In this document: positions 19,772 to 29,549 of the stretch, one piece after another
Numbering within the stretch: the first letter of the stretch is position 1
Layout of the letters: each line of letters begins with the position of its first letter
Assembly (NCBI GenBank): GCA_902608795.1
Contig: CACLPI010000003.1
Coordinates: forward strand, 1 to 64,000
Reading direction: 5' to 3'
Source: an uncultured Bacteroidota bacterium
GTDB taxonomy: Bacteria; Bacteroidota; Bacteroidia; Flavobacteriales; Flavobacteriaceae
Length of the DNA: 64,000 nucleotides
Notes under the pieces: model-generated
What the model was told of the DNA's origin: nothing
Databases searched by the model: none
The model's input: the letters and a program-made list of their open reading frames with translations, nothing else
Translations under genes and position numbers: made by a program

Positions 19772-20867
19772 GTGATAACCCAAGAACAAATACAATCACT
19801 TAGAAATCGCCTGGATGCGTTAAGGGGGTATCTTTGACTTTGATAATAAAAAATCATCTCTGAAAATTGAAGAAAACAAAACACTCAAACCTGATTTTTG
19901 GGATGATTCTTCAAAAGCTCAAATAGTTCTTAAAAAAATTAAATTCCTAAAAAACTGGATTGATAACATTACTAAATCAAGTGAAAATATTTCTGATTTA
20001 GAGATTTTATTTGACTTTAATAAAAATGATGAGTGTAGCGATGAAGAATTATTGAATCAATTTAATTCGGCAGAAGAATTCTTAAAAGAACTTGAGTTTA
20101 AAACCATGTTATCAGATGAATCAGATAACATGGATGCTGTACTACAGGTTACCGCAGGTGCTGGTGGCACAGAAAGTTGTGATTGGGCTCAGATGTTAAT
20201 GAGAATGTATGTAATGTTTGGAGAAAAAAATGATTTTAAAGTATCAAAACTAAATGAACAAGATGGTGAATCTGCTGGAATCAAAACAGTTACTCTAAAA
20301 TTTGAAGGAGAATATGCATTTGGATGGTTAAGAGGTGAAAATGGTGTCCATAGACTAGTTAGAATATCCCCATTTGATTCTAATGCAAAAAGACACACCA
20401 GTTTTGCATCGGTCTATGTCTACCCATTAGTTGATGATTCTATTAATATAGAAATCAATCAATCTGATATTGAAATAAATACTTCACGATCTAGTGGAGC
20501 TGGAGGACAAAGTGTTAACAAGATAGAAACCAAAGTTCAGCTGACCCACAAACCTACCGGAATTCAGATAACATGTTCTGAAACTAGATCTCAATTAGAT
20601 AATAAGATTAGGGCAATGCAAATGCTAAAATCACAGCTTTATGAAATAGAATTAAAGAAGAAAAATGAAAAAAGATCAGAGATAGAGTCTGAAAAAAAGA
20701 AAATTGAGTGGGGAAGTCAAATAAGGAATTATGTTCTTCACCCTTATAAGCTTATAAAAGATTTGAGAACTGGAACTGAGACAGGAAATATTGAATCTGT
20801 CTTAGACGGAAATCTTAATGAATTTTTAAAATCATTTTTAATGTTTAATTCCAATCATAACAATTAA
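19772..20867 (+). CDS. prfB: peptide chain release factor 2, expressed by programmed +1 frameshift
   Basis: GTG at 19772: [21 protein letters not shown] then in-frame TGA at 19835-19837 inside AGGGGGTATCTTTGAC; the +1 frame continues [29 protein letters not shown] and joins the track ORF at 20052 ([19 protein letters not shown]). Confidence 0.96.
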
Positions 20868-20871
20868 TAAA

Positions 20872-21210
20872 ATGAAAATTTATCATAATCCAAGATGCAG
20901 AAAATCAAGAGAAGGAGTTCAGTATTTAATTGAAAAAGGAGTTTTATTTGAAATTGTCGAATATTTAAAAGAAGAAATTTCTGAAACTAAAATGAAATTA
21001 TTACTAAATAAATTAAATATTACAGCTATACAATTAATCAGGAAAAACGAAAAAATATGGAAAGAAAAATTTAAAAATAAAGAACTTACCGAAAGTCAAA
21101 TTATCAATTTACTTTGCACTGAACCAAAATTGATGGAAAGACCAATTATTGAATCAAAAAATAGAGCTGTAATTGGTAGACCCAAAGAAAATATAGATAA
21201 ATTGATTTGA
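20872..21210 (+). CDS. ArsC/Spx-family arsenate reductase-like protein
   Basis: KIYHNPRCRKSREGVQYLIEKG and C-terminal MERPIIESKNRAVIGRPKENI. Confidence 0.88.
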   Translation: MKIYHNPRCRKSREGVQYLIEKGVLFEIVEYLKEEISETKMKLLLNKLNITAIQLIRKNEKIWKEKFKNKELTESQIINLLCTEPKLMERPIIESKNRAVIGRPKENIDKLI

Positions 21211-21289
21211 GCTTTAACTTTTAATTAACTTTTAATTAAGAAGATGCTGGCATAAGTTTTGATTGTTTTGTAGACGAAACTAACAAACT

Positions 21290-23728
21290 ATGATAAAGCA
21301 CCTACTAATTTCAATAACTTTTCTAACTTTTAACTTTAACTTTTCCCAATCATATAACTCTAGTCAACCAAAAGAATTTATCATCTCTGGTGTTATCTCC
21401 AGTATTGACAACGATGAACTTTTGGAATATGCTACAATTACATTATTAAATACTGAAAACAATGATATTGTTACAGGAGGGATCAGCGATGGTTTTGGTA
21501 AATTTTCTATTCCTGCTCAAGCTGGAAAATACAATATTTTAATCGAATACATTTCATTTAAAAATTTAATCTTGAATGAGGTTGAGCTTGATAACAATTT
21601 AAACCTAGGTAAAATAAAACTAGAACTAGATTATGAGTCACTAGATGAAGTTGAAATTATTGCTGAGGAAACAACTGTTGAGATTCGATTAGATAAAAAA
21701 ATATACACAGTCGGTAAGGATTTAACAGTGAGAGGCGGCACAGGAACCGATGTGTTAGACAATATCCCGTCTGTTTCAACTGATATTGACGGAAATATAC
21801 TTCTAAGAGGTAATGATGCGGCTAGAATCCTTATAAATGGAAAACCGTCTAGATTAGTAGGTATAAATTCATCATTTATAAAAGAATTACCTGCTGATGC
21901 CATAGAAAAAGTAGAAGTTATTACATCTCCTTCAGCAAGATATGAGGCTGAAGGAAGCGGTGGTATTATTAATATAATACTTAGAAAGTCAAAAAAACTT
22001 GGATTAAATGGTTCACTAAGCGCAAATATTGGTGAACCTAAATCAAGTTCTATATCATCTAACATAAATTATAGAAATGGCAAAATCAATTTCTTTAATT
22101 CTTCAAGTCTATATGATAGAATCAGACCTGGTAGCTCTAGTGGTATTACGGAATATTTCAACGGCTCAGAGCCTAGTACTTTTTTCAGTGAAGATAGAAT
22201 TAGAGAAAGGGTAAGTAATGGTTATTTTATAAATAATGGTTTTGAATGGTATATTGATGATAATACATCACTTTTAGGTTCTTTCTTTTACAACAATTAC
22301 GGTTCAGATAATTTAGAATCAAATACCATCAGAGAATTGGACTCCAATTCTAACATTCTAAATACAATAACCCAAAATGATTTTGAGGATGATATCGATA
22401 ATAATCGTGAATACAATTTAAATTTTGAAAAAAAATTAGACGACAAAGGTCAATTAATCACTATTGATTTGCAATATGAAAATTCAAAAGAATGGGAGAA
22501 TTCATTAATTGATGAAAACGGTGTTGCAAGTGAAAGTGTAGATGAAAATATTCAATCTGAATCATTTTTCATTCGCTCTGATTATGTGTTACCTATTGGA
22601 GAAAACCGTCAATTTGAAGCTGGAATAAGAATAGAAAGTGAAGATGATATAACTGATTACAAAGTTTTTGATAATGTTGGCAATATTCTTGTCGAGGATC
22701 TTGACCAAAGTAACATATTTCAATACAAAGAAAGAATCAGTGCCGCATATACTCAGTATGGGGTTAAAGTTGAAGACAAATATTCTTTTCTTCTGGGATT
22801 AAGGGTTGAGAATACACTTAAAAATGTGAATCAGCTTACCATTCAAGATTACACTGAAATTAATGATACTGGCTTATTTCCTACATTTAACTTTGGTTTA
22901 GAGATAACTGAGGAAGAAACTTTAACTTTTGGATATAATAGAAGAATTCGAAGACCTTGGTCAAGATTTGTTAATCCTTTTCCTACTAAAATAAGTCCAA
23001 TACTAATTTGGCAGGGTAATCCGTATTTAGATCCAACATACTCAAATAATATTGATTTTGGATACATAAAAAAATATAAATCTTCATTTACCGTTAATAC
23101 ATCAGCTTATTTTCAAAAATCAACCAATTCAATAAACACAATTATTGAAGAAACGGGTGAATATGCAGAGATTAATGGAGTTAATGTGCCTATCGTTGTA
23201 AGAATGCCAATTAATTTGTCTACGAATGAAAGATTCGGATTTGAATTAAACCTTTCATACAGAAAGGGAAGAAATTGGAACATTAATACGAACTTTAATT
23301 TGTTTCAGAACAAAGTAGAAGGCACTTACAATGATATCGTATATGATAATGAAAATGTTAGTTGGAGTTTTAGACTTAACAACAAACTTACTTTGCCTGG
23401 TAAAATTGATTGGCAGACAAGAATGAATCTTAGAGGGCCTAACGAAACAGCTGTCAGTAAAAGTGATGGTGATTTTTCAATTGACTTGGCATTCAGTAAA
23501 GAATTATTTAAAGAAAAGGCCACATTAACCTTAAATATTAAAGATTTATTGGACCAAAGAGGATGGAGAAACGAAACGTTCAATGAAAACTTTTACAATG
23601 ACTTTGAATTCAGATGGAGTCAAAGATCTGCAACACTAAATTTTACTTATAGGTTTAACCAAAAGAAAAATCAAAATAGAAGACAAATGAGAAATGCAGG
23701 ATTCGATGAGGGAGGTTTTGGCTCTTAA
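21290..23728 (+). CDS. TonB-dependent receptor/outer-membrane beta-barrel family protein with CarboxypepD_reg-like N-terminus
   Basis: Signal peptide, regulatory-like domain, plug (GGTGTDVLDNIPSVSTDIDGNILLRGNDAARILINGKPS..IEKVEVITSPSARYEAEGSGGIINI), long barrel. Confidence 0.92.
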   Translation: MIKHLLISITFLTFNFNFSQSYNSSQPKEFIISGVISSIDNDELLEYATITLLNTENNDIVTGGISDGFGKFSIPAQAGKYNILIEYISFKNLILNEVELDNNLNLGKIKLELDYESLDEVEIIAEETTVEIRLDKKIYTVGKDLTVRGGTGTDVLDNIPSVSTDIDGNILLRGNDAARILINGKPSRLVGINSSFIKELPADAIEKVEVITSPSARYEAEGSGGIINIILRKSKKLGLNGSLSANIGEPKSSSISSNINYRNGKINFFNSSSLYDRIRPGSSSGITEYFNGSEPSTFFSEDRIRERVSNGYFINNGFEWYIDDNTSLLGSFFYNNYGSDNLESNTIRELDSNSNILNTITQNDFEDDIDNNREYNLNFEKKLDDKGQLITIDLQYENSKEWENSLIDENGVASESVDENIQSESFFIRSDYVLPIGENRQFEAGIRIESEDDITDYKVFDNVGNILVEDLDQSNIFQYKERISAAYTQYGVKVEDKYSFLLGLRVENTLKNVNQLTIQDYTEINDTGLFPTFNFGLEITEEETLTFGYNRRIRRPWSRFVNPFPTKISPILIWQGNPYLDPTYSNNIDFGYIKKYKSSFTVNTSAYFQKSTNSINTIIEETGEYAEINGVNVPIVVRMPINLSTNERFGFELNLSYRKGRNWNINTNFNLFQNKVEGTYNDIVYDNENVSWSFRLNNKLTLPGKIDWQTRMNLRGPNETAVSKSDGDFSIDLAFSKELFKEKATLTLNIKDLLDQRGWRNETFNENFYNDFEFRWSQRSATLNFTYRFNQKKNQNRRQMRNAGFDEGGFGS

Positions 23729-23732
23729 ACTA

Positions 23733-23897
23733 TTATTTATTTTTTCTTTCTTGAATAAATTCTTCAATTCTCTCCTTTAAAGCACCAAAAACCCAATATG
23801 GAATAACAAAAAGCAGTAACACAAAAAATAACCAAAAACCTATTGTCAAAATAGTTAGAAAAGCTAAAAAACCTAAATATTGGTCAAACTCAAACAT
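23733..23897 (-). CDS. small membrane protein of unknown function
   Basis: MFEFDQYLGFLAFLTILTIGFWLFFVLLLFVIPYWVFGALKERIEEFIQERKNK: hydrophobic hairpin plus charged tail. Start trimmed from 23918. Confidence 0.5.
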   Translation of the reverse strand: MFEFDQYLGFLAFLTILTIGFWLFFVLLLFVIPYWVFGALKERIEEFIQERKNK

Positions 23898-24003
23898 AGT
23901 TAAATCATGTTGTAACAAATATAAAGCATAGAATCATTCTACGTAATATTTAATTAAAATAATTTTTAACATTCTTTCATGATAAAGTTCTATAATGACA
24001 CAA

Positions 24004-24036
24004 TTTGTGTTTAGTTGTATTTAATGTGTAAATTTG
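24004..24036 (+). promoter_or_regulatory. candidate Bacteroidetes-type promoter for fumC
   Basis: TTTG (24004-24007), 21-nt spacer, TAAATTTG (24029-24036), matching the TTTG / TAnnTTTG consensus 18 nt before ATG. Confidence 0.45.
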
Positions 24037-24053
24037 TATAATAATTGCTAACC

Positions 24054-25436
24054 ATGGAATACAGAATTGAAAAAGATACACTTGGTGAGGTTAAAGTTCC
24101 TGCTGATAAACTTTGGGGTGCTCAAACGGAAAGATCGAGAAATAACTTTAAAATTGGGCCTGAGGCATCAATGCCAATTGAAATAATTCACTCCTATGCC
24201 ATTATTAAAAAGGCAGCTGCCAAAACTAATCACTCATTAGGAGTACTATCCAAAGATAAAATGGAACTAATTTCAACTGTTTGTGATGAAATAATAGATG
24301 GAAAGCATAATGATCAATTTCCTTTAGTTGTATGGCAAACAGGTTCAGGCACTCAGACAAATATGAACGTCAATGAGGTTATTTCAAATAGATCTCAACA
24401 ACTGCTAAAAAAAGATTTAAATGACGAAAAATATGTTAAAGCAAATGATGATGTAAATAAATCTCAATCATCAAATGATACTTTTCCAACAGCTATGCAT
24501 TTGGCTGCCTACAAAATAGTTTTAACAAATACTTTACCCGCTCTCAGAAATTTAAAAATTTCTCTTGATAAAAAATCTGAAGAATTTAAAGATATTGTAA
24601 AAATTGGTAGAACTCATATGATGGATGCCACCCCTATCACATTAGGTCAAGAATTTTCAGCATTTTCCAAACAAATTGAAAATAGTATGATTAGTTTAGA
24701 AAACTCACTAAAATTTATTTTAGAAATCGCACTTGGTGGCACTGCAGTAGGAACAGGATTAAACACACCCGAAGGTTATTCACAAAAAGTAGCTGAAATA
24801 ATTTCTAAAGAAACAAATTACCCCTTTGTGTCAGCAGAAAATAAGTTTGAGGCATTGTCTTCGAATGATTCATTGGTTGATTGTCATGGATCATTAAAAA
24901 AAATCGCTGTTGCTCTAAATAAAATTTCTAATGATATCAGATTGCTTTCATCTGGACCCAGAAGCGGAATTAGTGAAATAATATTACCTACCAATGAGCC
25001 AGGAAGCTCAATAATGCCTGGAAAAGTTAATCCAACCCAATGTGAGGCAATGTCAATGGTTTGTAGTCAAGTTATCGGAAATGATACTACGATTACTTTT
25101 TCAGCTAGCCAAGGTCATTTTCAGCTTAATGTTTTTAAACCTGTTATTATTTATAATTTTATCAATTCATCAAAATTGATTGCTGATGCTGTTAATAGTT
25201 TTAATTCAAATTGCATTAAGGGAATTATTCCTAATTTGAAGTCAATTAAGGATAAATTAGATAATTCATTAATGCTAGTGACTGCATTGAATCCTAGAAT
25301 CGGGTATTATAAAGCTGCTGAGATTGCTAACAATGCATATAAAAATGATACAACTCTTAGGGAAGAAGCCATTAAATCGGGATACTTAACTGCTGAAGAA
25401 TACGATGAGCTAGTAGATCCAAAAAGTATGATATAG
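24054..25436 (+). CDS. fumC: class II fumarate hydratase
   Basis: [59 protein letters not shown]. Confidence 0.96.
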   Translation: MEYRIEKDTLGEVKVPADKLWGAQTERSRNNFKIGPEASMPIEIIHSYAIIKKAAAKTNHSLGVLSKDKMELISTVCDEIIDGKHNDQFPLVVWQTGSGTQTNMNVNEVISNRSQQLLKKDLNDEKYVKANDDVNKSQSSNDTFPTAMHLAAYKIVLTNTLPALRNLKISLDKKSEEFKDIVKIGRTHMMDATPITLGQEFSAFSKQIENSMISLENSLKFILEIALGGTAVGTGLNTPEGYSQKVAEIISKETNYPFVSAENKFEALSSNDSLVDCHGSLKKIAVALNKISNDIRLLSSGPRSGISEIILPTNEPGSSIMPGKVNPTQCEAMSMVCSQVIGNDTTITFSASQGHFQLNVFKPVIIYNFINSSKLIADAVNSFNSNCIKGIIPNLKSIKDKLDNSLMLVTALNPRIGYYKAAEIANNAYKNDTTLREEAIKSGYLTAEEYDELVDPKSMI

Positions 25437-25446
25437 TATACACGTT

Positions 25447-26679
25447 ATGTCTAAGTTAATTATTAATATAAAACAACTTACACAGGTCAGAGGAAAAGAT
25501 ATTTCGTTTGTGAAAGCAGAGAGAATGAGTGAATTACCTTCAATTTCAGACGCATTCTTATTTATAAAAAATGGAGTTATTGCCGACTTTGGAAAAATGT
25601 CCGAAATACCAAATTTTGGGGATTTAGAAACAATAAATGCAAAAGACAAAATTGTTTTACCTGCTTGGTGTGATTCTCATTCACACTCTGTATTCACCGG
25701 AAATAGGTCTGATGAATATATGCAAAGAATAAAAGGTGCTACTTATGAATATATAGCAAAAAATGGCGGAGGAATCTTAAAATCATCTAATCAAATTAAT
25801 TCTATTTCATCAGATGATTTGTATGAAGAGTCAAAAAAAAGGATCAAATCATTAATTTGTCAAGGAACTGGAGCATTAGAAATAAAATCTGGATATGGAT
25901 TAAGTTACGATTCTGAATTAAAAATGCTTGAAGTTATTAGTAGACTTAAAAAATCTTTACCAATTGAGATAAAATCAACATTCCTTGGAGCTCATGCTGT
26001 TCCAAAAAATTATAAAAAAGAAGAATACTTTAATCTTGTAATTAATAAAATGCTTCCTGATTTTGTTGATAAAAAATTAGTTGACTATGTAGATATTTTT
26101 TGTGAAGAAAACTATTTTTCAGCTGATGATACAATGTCGCTTTGCAAAAGGGCAAACGAGCTAGATATCAGAGTAAAAATACATACAAATCAATTCAACT
26201 CTATTGGTGGAATTAAGGCTGGTGTTGAGTGTGGGGTTTTAAGTGTAGATCATCTAGAAGTTATGACTCGAGATGACATAAACTCTCTAAAAAATAGCAA
26301 TACGATGCCTGTATTATTACCAGGATGTTCGTTTTTTTTAGGAATTGATTATGCAAATGCAAAAGATTTATTATCAAGCGGTATTCCGTTTGCGTTGGCA
26401 AGTGATTTTAATCCAGGCTCATGTCCAACGGGAAATATGAATTTTATATTATCATTAGCTTGCAATAAATTAAAGTTGACCACACAGCAAGCAATTAATG
26501 CTGCAACAATTAACGGGGCTTATGCTATGGGTCTTTCAGATAAAACAGGATCGATTACTAAAGGCAAAATTGCTAACTTATTAATCACTGAAAAAATTGA
26601 TTCAATTGATGATTTGCCTTATTATTTTGGAGATAGTTTAATTGAAAAAGTCTTGATTAAAGGAGAGGAAATTAGCTAG
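25447..26679 (+). CDS. hutI: imidazolonepropionase
   Basis: LPAWCDSHSHSVFTGNRSDEYMQRIKGATYEYIAKNGGGI, KSGYGLSYDSELKML, ASDFNPGSCPTGNM. Confidence 0.95.
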   Translation: MSKLIINIKQLTQVRGKDISFVKAERMSELPSISDAFLFIKNGVIADFGKMSEIPNFGDLETINAKDKIVLPAWCDSHSHSVFTGNRSDEYMQRIKGATYEYIAKNGGGILKSSNQINSISSDDLYEESKKRIKSLICQGTGALEIKSGYGLSYDSELKMLEVISRLKKSLPIEIKSTFLGAHAVPKNYKKEEYFNLVINKMLPDFVDKKLVDYVDIFCEENYFSADDTMSLCKRANELDIRVKIHTNQFNSIGGIKAGVECGVLSVDHLEVMTRDDINSLKNSNTMPVLLPGCSFFLGIDYANAKDLLSSGIPFALASDFNPGSCPTGNMNFILSLACNKLKLTTQQAINAATINGAYAMGLSDKTGSITKGKIANLLITEKIDSIDDLPYYFGDSLIEKVLIKGEEIS

Positions 26680-28366
26680 ATAAAACTGCATCAACAATTG
26701 CTAAAATTTTAGTTTCTTCTAAATTAGTTTTCTCTATAATTTTATTCCCTTTGGATAAAATTTTCTTAACAAAACCCTTGTCATCAAGGTCGTTACAATT
26801 AATCCTAACATTTAAAAAACCACCATTAATTGCAGCTTTAGCACAGTGCATAGCAACTCCGACATCTGTAATTGAATTAGGATTTCCTTTCATAGCCATT
26901 TTTTTGATAATTTCTATTGATTTATAGGAAACCTCCATTATTTTAAAAGGAACTTCGATTGCATTTTTAGTTGCGTTTTGAATGTGCTTAAATCTTATTT
27001 GTTTTTCCTCATCAGTATCTTTTGGTAATGAATAGGCATGCATTATTGAATTAAAAGCTTCTGTATCTTCATCAACTAAATCAATAAGCTGAGATTGTAT
27101 TTTCATTCCTTTTTCACCAATCTTTGAAAAGAATTCCCATTTATCATCCCAACCTCTTTTATGGGCAGATAAATTTGCAACCATTACAGCTAAAGAAGCA
27201 GCAAGGGCTCCAGAATAAGCTGAAATCGAACCACCTCCAGGTGCAGGAGATTCACTAGAAGTAATATTAGCAAAATCAATTAATGATTTTTTTGATAAGT
27301 CCCTGTTTTTTTCATCAATCATATATTCTATAATTCTTGACTTTGGGTCAAAAGGTGCTAGCTCATCCAATCCTAGGGACTTTACAGCAATATGAATTAT
27401 TTCATTATCTGGTATTGCATTTGATCTTTTTTGCTTGGTCAAAAAATATTTACCAGCTTCAATTAGTACTTTTTTTGGAACTAAACCTATCAATTCAGAG
27501 CCAGTAACTCTCATTCCTCTGATTTGAGACCTTTCACATGTTTTATCAAAAACCTCATGTAAGGGTGTGGTGTTTATATTTGTAATGTTATAGGAAATTT
27601 GTGCAATTCTATATTCATCAATAAACCAACCGATTCCTTTCAAATTCTTAAAATAACCTGGAGTTCTTTTTGGGTTCCCTTTTTTGTCCTTAATTATTTT
27701 ACCAGTCAGCTTATCTCCTTCTCTTTTAATCCTTCCAGCTTCTCTTAAATCAAAAGCAACCGCATTAGCTCTTCTGGTAGAGGTTGTGTTTAAATTAACA
27801 TTGTAAGCAACTAAAAAGTCCCTAGCACTGACTGCTGTAGCCCCTGATTTTTTTACTTCATCATTAAATTTAGATGGACCATAGTCAGGTTTCCATAAAC
27901 TGTCTTTAAATTTATTTTCTAAGCCCTCATATTCTCCTGCTCTACATTTAGCTAAATTTTTTCTTTTATCCTCTTTCGCAGCATATTCATAGCAATAGAC
28001 AGGAATTGATAGCTCATTACCAATTCTTTCGGACAGATTGTGTGCTAAATCTACTGTTTCATCCATAGAAATCCCTGAAATTGGTATTAATGGACAAACA
28101 TCAACAGCACCCATTCTTGGGTGCTCGCCAAAGTGCTTTCTCATATCAATTAGCTCTTTGGATTTAGAAATTAATTTAAATGCTGCATCAACAATAATTT
28201 CTGCATCTCCAACAAATGTTATAACAGTTCTATTAGTAGCTTTTCCCGAATCGACGTTTAATAGTTTAATTCCTGGATATTTTTCTACGGTTTCAACTAT
28301 TTTATTTATGACAGATTGATCATTTCCTTCAGAGATATTCGGAACACATTCAACTATTTTTTTCAT
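26672..28366 (-). CDS. ftcD: glutamate formimidoyltransferase / formimidotetrahydrofolate cyclodeaminase, fused
   Basis: VECVPNISEGND..., MGAVDVCPLIPISG, and C-terminal cyclodeaminase ITSSESPAPGGGSISAYSGALAASL. Confidence 0.94.
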   Translation of the reverse strand: MKKIVECVPNISEGNDQSVINKIVETVEKYPGIKLLNVDSGKATNRTVITFVGDAEIIVDAAFKLISKSKELIDMRKHFGEHPRMGAVDVCPLIPISGISMDETVDLAHNLSERIGNELSIPVYCYEYAAKEDKRKNLAKCRAGEYEGLENKFKDSLWKPDYGPSKFNDEVKKSGATAVSARDFLVAYNVNLNTTSTRRANAVAFDLREAGRIKREGDKLTGKIIKDKKGNPKRTPGYFKNLKGIGWFIDEYRIAQISYNITNINTTPLHEVFDKTCERSQIRGMRVTGSELIGLVPKKVLIEAGKYFLTKQKRSNAIPDNEIIHIAVKSLGLDELAPFDPKSRIIEYMIDEKNRDLSKKSLIDFANITSSESPAPGGGSISAYSGALAASLAVMVANLSAHKRGWDDKWEFFSKIGEKGMKIQSQLIDLVDEDTEAFNSIMHAYSLPKDTDEEKQIRFKHIQNATKNAIEVPFKIMEVSYKSIEIIKKMAMKGNPNSITDVGVAMHCAKAAINGGFLNVRINCNDLDDKGFVKKILSKGNKIIEKTNLEETKILAIVDAVLSS

Positions 28367-28419
28367 TATAACTTTGTAATCTTTTCTAAAGATATTAATA
28401 TTAAGTAATATTAGAGAAG

Positions 28420-28887
28420 ATGGAAATAAATATTATAAATTTTCAAGATAATTTTGAAAAGGACTTTTTTGATTTGAATATTGAGTGGTTAGAATATTTT
28501 TTTCAAGTTGAAGAATATGATTACGAAGTTTTATCAAATTCAAAAAAATATATCATAAACAAAGGTGGTAAAATTTTTTTTGCAGAATCCGCAGGAAATA
28601 TAATTGGTACAGTAGCTCTTATGCCAACAAAAAACAAATTAGTTTTCGAATTAACCAAAATGGCTGTTAAGCCAGAATACAGAAATAGAGGGATAGGAAA
28701 AGAATTACTAAAAAAATGTATTGATTATTCTAAATCTAATAGCTATAGTTCAATTATACTTTACTCCAATAAAAAACTAAATAATGCAATCCACCTTTAC
28801 AGAAATTTTGGATTTAAGGAAATAAGAATGGAAAAAAAATCACCTTACTTGAGAGCAAATATAAAAATGATTTGGATTAATGATTAA
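28420..28887 (+). CDS. GNAT family N-acetyltransferase
   Basis: ELTKMAVKPEYRNRGIGKELLKKCIDY and LYRNFGFKEI. Confidence 0.9.
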   Translation: MEINIINFQDNFEKDFFDLNIEWLEYFFQVEEYDYEVLSNSKKYIINKGGKIFFAESAGNIIGTVALMPTKNKLVFELTKMAVKPEYRNRGIGKELLKKCIDYSKSNSYSSIILYSNKKLNNAIHLYRNFGFKEIRMEKKSPYLRANIKMIWIND

Positions 28888-29060
28888 ACCCTTCCTTTTA
28901 AAGCATTAAATACCCAAGCAATTGCAAAGAAACCAAGACCCACTGAAACGAATCCCCAGCCAGCTATTTCATTATACTTGAAAACACCTAAAGCGATTAA
29001 AACCAATCCAAAAAATATCATTATAAAGGTAGCCCAAGCTAAAACTGTATTTTTATTCAT
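28884..29060 (-). CDS. small two-TM membrane protein (CAL67264-like family)
   Basis: MNKNTVLAWATFIMIFFGLVLIALGVFKYNEIAGWGFVSVGLGFFAIAWVFNALKGRV; start trimmed from 29147. Confidence 0.6.
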   Translation of the reverse strand: MNKNTVLAWATFIMIFFGLVLIALGVFKYNEIAGWGFVSVGLGFFAIAWVFNALKGRV

Positions 29061-29505
29061 CATTTTTTTTCTTTCTTTTTTCTTTTCTTGTTTTCTTCTT
29101 TTCTTCTTTTCCAGAAAAATCCATATCAACAAAGGTTGTAATTTCATCCGGAGTTAAAATAACAGCTAATGATTTTACAAAATCAATTTCCAACTGTTTT
29201 AAAGCTTCCTGTCTTGCTTGCTTTGAAGAATCTGTATTCTCAACAATTCTATTATAATTTTCAAATTTTTCAAGTAATAGTCCCTTAAAAATTTCTTTTT
29301 CAAAATCATCAAGAGAAAAAACCTCTACAGATTTAGGTAGAATTTTTTCAAGTTCCTCGTAAGCATTTAATGTTGTAATATAAACAGATGCTTCATACTT
29401 AGGTGGAGGTATGTATCCTCTTTGGCCTCTTTGAACTCCATAAACTTGCTGAGCAAAAATATTTGAACTATAAAATAATAAAATAAACAGTGAAACTTTT
29501 TTCAT
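29053..29505 (-). CDS. exported protein of unknown function with lysine-rich C-terminus
   Basis: Signal peptide MKKVSLFILLFYSSNIFAQ; C-term GKEEKKKTRKEKRKKKNDE; overlaps the next start by 8 nt. Confidence 0.7.
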   Translation of the reverse strand: MKKVSLFILLFYSSNIFAQQVYGVQRGQRGYIPPPKYEASVYITTLNAYEELEKILPKSVEVFSLDDFEKEIFKGLLLEKFENYNRIVENTDSSKQARQEALKQLEIDFVKSLAVILTPDEITTFVDMDFSGKEEKKKTRKEKRKKKNDE

Positions 29506-29549
29506 CTTTAATAAGTGATTTGCAATTTATAAATTATTTAATTTATAAA

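Noticed and set aside
20052-20867. The ORF-track prfB start at 20052 as a true start, i.e. an N-terminally truncated RF2
   Set aside because: The upstream +1-frame reading and the intact AGGGGGTATCTTTGAC site show that the gene is full length through programmed frameshifting, not truncated.
21631-22065. 144-aa antisense ORF inside the TonB-dependent receptor (and similar antisense ORFs at 12754-13149, 41647-41964, 57041-57397, 28038-28319)
   Set aside because: They lie fully or almost fully opposite strongly supported CDS, show no recognisable domain, and fit chance openness in AT-rich coding DNA.
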